From the NCBI GenBank assembly GCA_023416695.1, contig JAEZGY010000075.1, forward strand, positions 1-21,919: a stretch of DNA of 21,919 nt. Reading direction: 5' to 3'. Both the position numbers and the translations under genes were made by a program. Source of the stretch: Bacillota bacterium (GTDB lineage Bacteria > Bacillota > Clostridia > Lachnospirales > Lachnospiraceae). The notes beneath the pieces were generated by a model that saw nothing but the letters and a program-made list of their open reading frames with translations, was not told the DNA's origin and did not search any database. Shown here in pieces: positions 7,002 through 13,382 of this stretch. Every line of letters begins with the position of its first letter. The first letter of the stretch is position 1.

Positions 7002-8237
7002 ATGTTAGATATAAAGAAACCAGAGCTTTTAATACCCGCTAGTAACCTAGAGGTTCTTCAGGTTGCTATCCAGTATGGGGCAGATGCAGTATATATTGGT
7101 GGAGAGTTATACGGCCTTCGTGCTAAAGCGAAGAACTTTAGTAAGGAGGATATGAAAGAAGGTATTGCCTATGCCCATAAGTATGGGAAAAAGGTGTACG
7201 TTACTGCGAATATCACTGCTCATAATGGTGATTTAAGTGGAGTAAGAAAATATTTTGAAGAATTAAAAGAAATTAAGCCAGATGCGATTATTATTTCTGA
7301 TCCTGGAATTTTCGAGATAGCTGGAGAGGTTTGTCCAGAGATAGAACGTCATATTAGTACCCAAGCTAACAATACTAATTTTACAACCTTTAATTTCTGG
7401 CACAAGCTAGGTGCTACAAGAGTGGTAACTGCAAGGGAGCTTTCTATTGAGGAAATAGCTGGTATTCGTGCGAATATTCCAGCAGACTTAGAGATTGAGA
7501 CCTTTATTCACGGAGCAATGTGTATGGCCTATTCAGGAAGATGCCTATTAAGCAACTATATGACTGGAAGAGATGCCAATAAGGGATCTTGTACCCATGC
7601 TTGCCGTTGGAAATACCATTTGGTTGAGGAAACTAGACCGGGAGAATATATGCCAATTGAGGAAAATGAGAGAGGAACCTATATCTTTAACTCCAAAGAC
7701 TTATGTATGATTGATCATATACCTGACTTAGTGAAGGCTGGTATAGATTCCTTTAAGATAGAAGGTCGTATGAAGACAGCCTTATATGTGGCTAGTGTTG
7801 CAAGAACCTACCGTCAGGCAATCGACGATTATTTTAAGGATCCTTCTCTTTATGAGGCCAATATTCCATACTACTGGGATGAAATTGCAAAATGTACCTA
7901 TCGTAAATATACTACAGGCTTCTTCTATGGTAAGACTACCTCTGAGAGTCAGATTTATGATAATAATACCTATATAAAGGGATACAGCTATCTTGGTAAA
8001 ATCAGTGGACAGAATGAGGAAGGTCTCTACGAGTTAGAACAGCGTAATAAATTTGTGGTTGGTGAAGAACTAGAGGTTATGAAACCATCTGGAGAAAACA
8101 TTTTGGTTACTGTAAAGAGAATCACGGATGAGAATGGTAATGATATGGAAAGCTGCCCACATCCACAACAGAAGATCTTTGTTGATTTAGGCATAGAGTT
8201 AAATGCATTTGATATTTTAAGAAGAAAAGAAGTGTAG
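7002..8237 (+). CDS. trhP: U32 peptidase family protein, tRNA hydroxylation (TrhP) type
   Basis: The 411-residue protein has the U32 layout: an N-terminal barrel with PELLIPASNLEVLQVAIQYG, the GADAVYIGGE motif and YVTANI, then the U32 signature ETFIHGAMCMAYSGRCLLS. Four cysteines (C174, C181, C197, C201) lie in the signature region and could hold an iron-sulfur cluster. Despite the peptidase name, TrhP proteins are needed for 5-hydroxyuridine at tRNA position 34, and the adjacent trmR gene supports that role. B. subtilis has two such genes side by side (yrrN, yrrO); only one is present here. I start at 7002, where GGAGAG (6990-6995) precedes ATG, rather than at the upstream in-frame ATG at 6975. 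Confidence 0.87.
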   Translation: MLDIKKPELLIPASNLEVLQVAIQYGADAVYIGGELYGLRAKAKNFSKEDMKEGIAYAHKYGKKVYVTANITAHNGDLSGVRKYFEELKEIKPDAIIISDPGIFEIAGEVCPEIERHISTQANNTNFTTFNFWHKLGATRVVTARELSIEEIAGIRANIPADLEIETFIHGAMCMAYSGRCLLSNYMTGRDANKGSCTHACRWKYHLVEETRPGEYMPIEENERGTYIFNSKDLCMIDHIPDLVKAGIDSFKIEGRMKTALYVASVARTYRQAIDDYFKDPSLYEANIPYYWDEIAKCTYRKYTTGFFYGKTTSESQIYDNNTYIKGYSYLGKISGQNEEGLYELEQRNKFVVGEELEVMKPSGENILVTVKRITDENGNDMESCPHPQQKIFVDLGIELNAFDILRRKEV

Positions 8238-8242
8238 TAAAT

Positions 8243-8276
8243 GAGGCGGTCACATGTAGGGTGACTGCCTCTTTTT
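8243..8276 (+). terminator. Rho-independent terminator after trhP
   Basis: GAGGCGGTCAC (8243-8253) pairs with GTGACTGCCTC (8261-8271), with one G-T pair and a seven-base loop, followed by TTTTT. It lies five bases after the trhP stop and ends the tRNA-modification transcript. Confidence 0.88.
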
Positions 8277-8346
8277 AGATTCTGAAGGTGCTTTTTCATC
8301 TTTGCCTCATATAATGAAGGGACATTATGTTTAGAGGTGAAATGTT

Positions 8347-10200
8347 TTGTGTGGAATTGCAGGGTTTTGTGATTTTACCAAAAGATTTGATAAAAATCCT
8401 GATTATTATACCAACATAGTGGAAGCTATGGGGGAGACACTAAAAAGAAGAGGACCAGACGATAGTGGAACTTATGTGGAACGTCATGTTGCTTTTGCAC
8501 ATAGACGTCTTGCTGTTGTGGATCTTCTTGGCGGAGTACAGCCCATGAAGAAGAAGGATGGAGAAAATGAGTTTGTCGTTATCTACAATGGAGAGCTTTA
8601 TAATACCATAGAGGTACGTAACTTACTAATAGAGAGAGGGAGAAAGTTTGCTACGAATTCCGATACGGAGGTGGTATTAGTTGCCTATATGGAATTTGGA
8701 ACACACTGCGTAGATTATCTCAATGGAATTTTTGCTTTTGCTGTATGGGATTCTTATTTACAAAGAGTATTTATGTGTAGAGATCGCTTTGGGGTAAAAC
8801 CATTATTCTATGCGGTTTCTGGGGAAACCGTGGTCTTTGGCTCAGAGATGAAAAGCCTATTTGCTTACCCAGGAATAGAGCCTGTGACTGATAGCTATGG
8901 ACTATGTGAATTGTTCGGTTTGGGGCCTGCTAGAAGCCCTGGTTGTGGTGTATATAAGGGCATACATGAGCTTCCTCCTGCCCACTCTATGTTGATTGAC
9001 AAAAATGGTCAGAGGAGATATTGCTACTGGAAGCTGGAGGCTAGAGAGCATACTGCTTCCTATGAAACTACAGTAGAAGAAGTTAGAGAAATATTGTTTG
9101 ATGCCATAAGAAGGCAGCTTGTATCAGATGTACCAATTTGCACCTTGCTATCAGGAGGGTTAGACTCTAGTGTTGTATCTGCTATTGCAGCCAAGAAGAT
9201 GGTAGAAGAGGGAAAAGAACTCCACACCTATTCCTTTGATTATGAGGACAATAGCAAACATTTTACAGCGTCTACATTTCAACCAAGTGAGGACCGTCCT
9301 TATGTAGAAAAGATGGTAGATTATATTGGCTCAAAGCATCATTTTCTTATGTGCACCCAAGAGGATTTGGCAGATTGTCTATATGATGCTGTCTTAGCCA
9401 AGGATTTACCTGGTATGGCAGATGTAGACTCTTCGCTACTTTATTTTTCTAAGCAAATTAAGAAACAACACACTGTTTCTCTTTCCGGAGAGTGTGCAGA
9501 CGAAATATTTGGAGGCTATCCTTGGTTTCGCGATCAAGAAGTCTTTGACAGGCCTGTTTTTCCGTGGTCTAAAAATCTAGATTATAGAAAGGGCATTCTA
9601 AAAAGAGAGCTGTTAGAAAGTCTTGATTTAGAGGGATATGTGAGCTTAGAATATGAGAAAACTATGAGAAGAACACCAAAACTTCCAGGTGAGACAAAAG
9701 AGCAGGCTAGATACCGTGAGATTAGTTACTTAAACACCTCCTGGTTTATGACCACCTTGCTTGATAGGAAGGATCGAATGACTATGTTTGCAGGTCTAGA
9801 AGTCAGAGTGCCTTTTGCAGATCATAGACTAATTCAATATCTCTATAATGTACCATGGGAGTATAAATATCATAACAATGAGGTAAAAGCCTTACTAAAA
9901 GCTGCAGCTAAAGATCTATTGCCTCAAGAGGTATTGTATCGGCCAAAGTGTCCTTATCCAAAGACCTATCACCCTACGTATGAGGCAATACTAAAAACTC
10001 GCTTAAAAGACATATTGGACAATGAGCAGGCGCCCTTAAATCAGTTTATTAACCAGACAGTAATACGGGCTTATCTGGATTCTAAAACGGAGTATAGAAT
10101 TCCTTGGTTTGGACAGCTTATGGCAACACCTCAGCTATATGCGTATCTTATAGAAATGAACTATTGGCTCGAGACCTATCATGTTAAGATTGAGTTATAA
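8347..10200 (+). CDS. asnB: Asparagine synthetase B (glutamine-hydrolysing)
   Basis: The 617-residue enzyme makes asparagine from aspartate, ATP and glutamine. The N-terminal glutaminase domain starts MCGIAGF with catalytic Cys2, followed by RRGPDDSG (34-41), AHRRLAVVDL (51-60) and YNGELYN (80-86). The synthetase domain has the PP-loop SGGLDSS (269-275) and SGECADEIFGGY near 380. The start must be the TTG at 8347, since Cys2 has to follow the initiator; AGAGGTG at 8333-8339 is seven bases upstream. An ATG at 8342 is out of frame. A TATAAT at 8310-8315 may be the -10, but no good -35 accompanies it. The gene stands between a terminator and the next gene's own promoter, so it is probably monocistronic. 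Confidence 0.96.
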   Translation: MCGIAGFCDFTKRFDKNPDYYTNIVEAMGETLKRRGPDDSGTYVERHVAFAHRRLAVVDLLGGVQPMKKKDGENEFVVIYNGELYNTIEVRNLLIERGRKFATNSDTEVVLVAYMEFGTHCVDYLNGIFAFAVWDSYLQRVFMCRDRFGVKPLFYAVSGETVVFGSEMKSLFAYPGIEPVTDSYGLCELFGLGPARSPGCGVYKGIHELPPAHSMLIDKNGQRRYCYWKLEAREHTASYETTVEEVREILFDAIRRQLVSDVPICTLLSGGLDSSVVSAIAAKKMVEEGKELHTYSFDYEDNSKHFTASTFQPSEDRPYVEKMVDYIGSKHHFLMCTQEDLADCLYDAVLAKDLPGMADVDSSLLYFSKQIKKQHTVSLSGECADEIFGGYPWFRDQEVFDRPVFPWSKNLDYRKGILKRELLESLDLEGYVSLEYEKTMRRTPKLPGETKEQARYREISYLNTSWFMTTLLDRKDRMTMFAGLEVRVPFADHRLIQYLYNVPWEYKYHNNEVKALLKAAAKDLLPQEVLYRPKCPYPKTYHPTYEAILKTRLKDILDNEQAPLNQFINQTVIRAYLDSKTEYRIPWFGQLMATPQLYAYLIEMNYWLETYHVKIEL

Positions 10201-10230
10201 GAGTTGTACCATATTTGTGGAATAAGCATC

Positions 10231-10259
10231 TTGACAAGAAGGAAAGTCTTACCTATAAT
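10231..10259 (+). promoter_or_regulatory. Consensus SigA promoter for the nicotinamidase-like gene
   Basis: A perfect TTGACA (10231-10236) and a perfect TATAAT (10254-10259) are separated by 17 bases. The predicted leader is about 23 bases and contains only the ribosome binding site. I see no operator palindrome over it. Confidence 0.85.
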
Positions 10260-10288
10260 TGGCTCAAAAGAAAAAGGGGCGGATTAGA

Positions 10289-10813
10289 ATGGAGCTACTG
10301 GTTGTTGTAGATATGCAACATGATTTTATCCATGGAGCACTGGGGACAGAGGAAGCTAAGGATATAGTTAAACATGTAATTAATGAAATTAAGGGGTTTT
10401 CTGGGCAAGTAGTATATACTATGGATACTCATACAGAAGACTATCTTGATACGTTAGAAGGACGTAATCTGCCTGTAATTCACTGTGTAAAGGGAAGTAA
10501 AGGTTGGAAACTAGAAGACAGAATAGAAGTGTTGGCTAAGGAAGGTGGAGGTAAGATAATCGAGAAACCAGGATTTGGCTCCATAGAGTTAGCACAGTAT
10601 GTAAAGGAACTATCTACTAAGGAGGAGCTATCTAAGGTGATTTTAATTGGGCTTTGTACAGACATCTGTGTTATCAGTAATGCGATGGTTATTAAAGCCG
10701 CTGTACCTGAGGTAGAGGTGGAGGTTAGAGAAAAGTGTCTGGCAGGTGTTACACCTGAAAGCCATAAGAATGCTCTTCTTGCAATGAAGATGTGTCAGAT
10801 TAAGGTGGTATAA
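10289..10813 (+). CDS. Nicotinamidase-like cysteine hydrolase (isochorismatase superfamily)
   Basis: The 174-residue protein has the nicotinamidase pattern. The presumed catalytic triad is D8 (VVVDMQHDF), K93 (EKPGFGS) and C127 (GLCTDICVISNA). The presumed metal ligands are D46 and H48 in the DTH motif and H65 in HCVKGSKGW. Those metal-binding positions favour a nicotinamidase/pyrazinamidase, converting nicotinamide to nicotinate for NAD salvage, over a metal-free isochorismatase. No other NAD gene lies nearby, so the substrate remains inferred. I start at the ATG at 10289, preceded by AGGGGCGG; the in-frame TTG at 10259 overlaps the -10 and is not usable. Confidence 0.82.
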   Translation: MELLVVVDMQHDFIHGALGTEEAKDIVKHVINEIKGFSGQVVYTMDTHTEDYLDTLEGRNLPVIHCVKGSKGWKLEDRIEVLAKEGGGKIIEKPGFGSIELAQYVKELSTKEELSKVILIGLCTDICVISNAMVIKAAVPEVEVEVREKCLAGVTPESHKNALLAMKMCQIKVV

Positions 10814-10821
10814 ATAGTAGA

Positions 10822-10845
10822 GGCGCTATGTAACTACATAGCGCC
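10822..10845. terminator. Bidirectional hairpin between convergent genes
   Basis: GGCGCTATGT (10822-10831) pairs perfectly with ACATAGCGCC (10836-10845) around the loop AACT. It lies nine bases after the nicotinamidase-like stop and eight bases from the stop of the convergent minus-strand gene. T-tracts are weak on both sides, so termination strength is uncertain, but the position fits a shared terminator. Confidence 0.6.
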
Positions 10846-10853
10846 AATTATCG

Positions 10854-11828
10854 TTAATTAAATAGCCAATCACTTAATTCTTCAACAGAGAGTCCATAGG
10901 AATCATAAGTTATAACATAGCCATCTGTATAAATACCAAAGGATATGCTTGTTATATTATCACCTTCATATACCCTAGAGTTAAGAATCTCCTTTGATAG
11001 GGAAGCTTTCGTAAAGATAGGATATAGAAGAGTACCTGTATAGTCAGTGATAGAACTTGGTAACTCGGGGTTTTCTGTTGGGATAAGACTATAGAGTTCT
11101 TTGCTGTTAGCAGATACCAGTAAATTCCTCTCAAAATCTAAGATTGGATGTATATTAACTGCAAGGGTTTTCACTGAGTTATCGGTTTTCATCTGATATA
11201 TGGTGGTTAGGGTAGAGACTCCACTGTGGGCTTCTATTTCCTGACTTATCAGATTGGGGTTATTAATAAGTCCCTTAGGAAGCCAAGCTTTAAGGGTTTT
11301 CTCTGAAGTATCAGTAGCTTTATAGATTGGCGTTATCCCATCATCAAATGAGTACTCAGGAAGCAAAAAGTCTTTTTCCAACTCATAGTTCTTGGTGAAA
11401 TAATTATAGGTTGATGAACCATCGCTATAGAAAAAGATTGGGAAAGTGCTGTTGGAGGTTTCCTTATCCACTTCATTAGAAGTCTGATCCTCAGGAGATT
11501 TGATGTAGTCATTTTCATCTTCAGATGATTTTGAACTATCTTCCTGATACGGCGCCGATGCGGAGTCTTTACTACCTCCATTAAGATTCATTAAGGCTGC
11601 AATAAGCCCAAAACTAATAATTACAATACTGATAGTAGCTGCTAGATGACTTAATTGTCTGATTGTTGATTTTCTTGCAACCTTTCTAGCAGTAGATTTT
11701 GACGGAGTACGGAGTAGTTGTTGGTGGAAACTACTGTCGATTTCTATGTTATCCATATAGTTACGATATACGGTTTTTATCTTATTATCATCGCTTTTAT
11801 GGTCATTGTTAAAGGATTTGTTTTCCAA
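10854..11828 (-). CDS. Putative membrane-bound anti-sigma factor with unknown ectodomain
   Basis: The 324-residue protein has a charged cytoplasmic N terminus (1-60), one membrane span at about 61-81 (HLAATISIVIISFGLIAALM), a Ser/Asp/Glu-rich linker (about 85-128) and an extracytoplasmic domain of about 195 residues. It follows the ECF sigma gene by 44 bases in the same direction, the usual place for an anti-sigma factor. It contains no cysteine, so it is not of the zinc-binding HxxxCxxC anti-sigma type, and I do not recognise the ectodomain. The start is TTG at 11826-11828, with AAAGGAG (11837-11843) eight bases upstream on the minus strand; no ATG serves. The role is inferred from topology and neighbourhood. 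Confidence 0.7.
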   Translation of the reverse strand: MENKSFNNDHKSDDNKIKTVYRNYMDNIEIDSSFHQQLLRTPSKSTARKVARKSTIRQLSHLAATISIVIISFGLIAALMNLNGGSKDSASAPYQEDSSKSSEDENDYIKSPEDQTSNEVDKETSNSTFPIFFYSDGSSTYNYFTKNYELEKDFLLPEYSFDDGITPIYKATDTSEKTLKAWLPKGLINNPNLISQEIEAHSGVSTLTTIYQMKTDNSVKTLAVNIHPILDFERNLLVSANSKELYSLIPTENPELPSSITDYTGTLLYPIFTKASLSKEILNSRVYEGDNITSISFGIYTDGYVITYDSYGLSVEELSDWLFN

Positions 11829-11872
11829 GGTTCTAGCTCCTTTCTGTAGAGTCTGATATGTAATAAAGGCTT

Positions 11873-12367
11873 TTACGATTCTGAAAAACCATCTTGGTAT
11901 AGCTTATCTTTTAGCTGCGTTCTTGCACGAGCCATAAGAGAACGAACGGTAGACTCCTTTTGCCTGGTAAGAATAGCTATTTCTTTCGTGGAATAGCCTT
12001 CATAATAATAAAGATGGATGACAGTTCTATATTTTGCCGGAAGTGACATAACATATTCGAGTAAATCATGTTGCTCTTCATCTTTCGCTGGAATGGTTTC
12101 TAATAAAGGAGCACATTTCTTCCACCAGCTGGAGCGAAGTTTGTTTTTGCAAAGATTTATGGTTACTCTAAGAAGCCAGGCTTTTTGGTGCTCTTTAGAA
12201 TTAAAGTCACCAGAGAATTCATACAATTTTATAAAAACTTCTTGCACAACATCCTGGGCCTCTGAGGCATTGCCTAGGATGGCTAAAGCTGCTCGATATA
12301 ATTGTTTTTCATATTCTGTAACCAAGGCTTCAAAGGAATCATCCGGCCGGATGGATTCTGGATGCAT
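11873..12367 (-). CDS. ECF-type RNA polymerase sigma factor
   Basis: The 164-residue protein has the two ECF domains. Region 2 spans about 16-80, with LYRAALAILGNASEAQDVVQ, EVFIKLYEF and KAWLLRVTINLCKNKLRS. Region 4 spans about 107-158, with LPAKYRTVIHLYYYEGYSTK and a helix-turn-helix EIAILTRQKESTVRSLMARAR. I start at the ATG at 12365-12367, since AAGGGGGG lies five bases upstream and the family begins shortly before region 2; the open frame further upstream is AT-rich and hydrophobic and not coding-like. The gene is divergent from udk and followed by a putative anti-sigma factor. It probably controls an envelope-stress or antimicrobial response, but target promoters are not visible. Confidence 0.92.
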   Translation of the reverse strand: MHPESIRPDDSFEALVTEYEKQLYRAALAILGNASEAQDVVQEVFIKLYEFSGDFNSKEHQKAWLLRVTINLCKNKLRSSWWKKCAPLLETIPAKDEEQHDLLEYVMSLPAKYRTVIHLYYYEGYSTKEIAILTRQKESTVRSLMARARTQLKDKLYQDGFSES

Positions 12368-12401
12368 GAGTACCCCCCTTACTTCTTCATATAATATACA
12401 C

Positions 12402-12431
12402 ATTATAGTCATAGAATGTTGCATTGGTAAA
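12402..12431 (-). promoter_or_regulatory. Possible SigA promoter for the sigma/anti-sigma pair
   Basis: Read on the minus strand, TTTACC (12431-12426) and TATAAT (12407-12402) are separated by 18 bases, about 35 bases before the sigma start. I see no clear ECF-type (AAC/CGT) promoter, so autoregulation by the sigma factor is not supported by sequence. Confidence 0.5.
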
Positions 12432-12434
12432 TAG

Positions 12435-12456
12435 AAAATTAAAATTAAAATTAAAA
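12435..12456. repeat. Short tandem AAAATT repeat in the divergent intergenic region
   Basis: Three full copies of AAAATT plus a partial fourth lie just upstream of the minus-strand promoter. The position fits an AT-rich upstream element for the sigma promoter, or a site prone to length variation, but it may have no function. Confidence 0.5.
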
Positions 12457-12494
12457 TATTACAAAATTTTATCATAAAATGGTTAATATTACAT

Positions 12495-12523
12495 ATGATA
12501 TTTGTACTGTTATACGATATAAT
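12495..12523 (+). promoter_or_regulatory. Possible promoter for udk
   Basis: TATAAT at 12518-12523 is a consensus -10. The paired -35 at 17 bases is ATGATA (12495-12500), matching four of six positions. The predicted leader is about 60 bases. Confidence 0.4.
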
Positions 12524-12591
12524 GTTTAGAAAAATGTAAATTTTGACCTGAGGCAAGTAAAACAGGTAATACAAAGGTTTGGAGGATTTCT

Positions 12592-13218
12592 ATGAGTAAA
12601 GTTTGTATTGTAGGAATTGCGGGTGGCTCTGCATCTGGGAAAACTACAATTGTTAACATGATAAAAGAATATTTTAAAAATGACATTGAGCTCATTAGCC
12701 ATGATAGCTACTATTGGGCTCATGATGATATGCCATTAGAGGAACGTAAGAACTTAAATTATGATCATCCATCCTCCTTTGAGACAGACAAGCTAATTGA
12801 AGACGTAAAGAGTCTAAAGGAAGGGAAGAGTATTTATCGACCGGTATATGATTACTCTCAACACACAAGATCCAAGAAAACTGTTTTGGTAGAGCCAAAG
12901 AGAGTGATTATTGTGGAAGGTATCTTGATATTAGAGGATGCCCGTTTAAGAGAGTTGATGGATATCAAGGTGTTTGTGGATACTGATGCGGATGAACGAT
13001 TAATGAGAAGAATATCTAGAGATATTCATGAACGTGGAAGAGATGTGGAATCAGTTTTAACTCAATATGGAAATACAGTAAAACCTATGCATGAGCAGTT
13101 TGTAGAACCTTCTAAGAAGTATGCGGATATTATCATTCCTAGAGGGGGAGAAAACACCATGGGAATTCATATACTACAAGAACACCTTAGTTTGTTAATC
13201 AATAAAGAAGTAGAATAG
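12592..13218 (+). CDS. udk: Uridine kinase
   Basis: The 208-residue P-loop kinase phosphorylates uridine and cytidine to UMP and CMP in pyrimidine salvage. It shows the Walker A motif GGSASGKTT (11-19), HDSYYW (37-42), the YDHPSSF motif, YDYSQHTR, VEGILIL and the lid-like segment DADERLMRRISRDIHERGRD. Length matches the family (about 205-215). GGAGG at 12581-12585 is six bases before the ATG. In Bacillus, udk follows the trmR/U32 genes; here asnB, the hydrolase and a minus-strand sigma pair intervene. The nucleoside ABC transporter 2.8 kb downstream is a plausible functional partner. No clear terminator is seen in the 164 bases after it. Confidence 0.95.
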   Translation: MSKVCIVGIAGGSASGKTTIVNMIKEYFKNDIELISHDSYYWAHDDMPLEERKNLNYDHPSSFETDKLIEDVKSLKEGKSIYRPVYDYSQHTRSKKTVLVEPKRVIIVEGILILEDARLRELMDIKVFVDTDADERLMRRISRDIHERGRDVESVLTQYGNTVKPMHEQFVEPSKKYADIIIPRGGENTMGIHILQEHLSLLINKEVE

Positions 13219-13382
13219 TTTTATTTCCTCTTGTAATATTTTATTAAAGAAACTTTAGAAAGATTATAGATATACAATCTATTATTAATCATGTAAAATG
13301 GGACTTAGTTATGAGTTATAACACACTTTTGCTATATTTATCAGCTATTATGGTGGCATAAAGTATTACAGGAGGAAACAGA

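Noticed and set aside
12018..12434. 138-residue plus-strand frame antisense to the sigma factor
   Set aside because: The minus-strand frame has clear ECF sigma motifs and a ribosome binding site. The plus-strand translation has no recognisable domain.
13219..13382. Structured RNA or terminator after udk
   Set aside because: I could find no GC-bearing stem with a T-run and no known riboswitch core. Candidate -10 boxes such as TATTAT at 13346 lack a matching -35.
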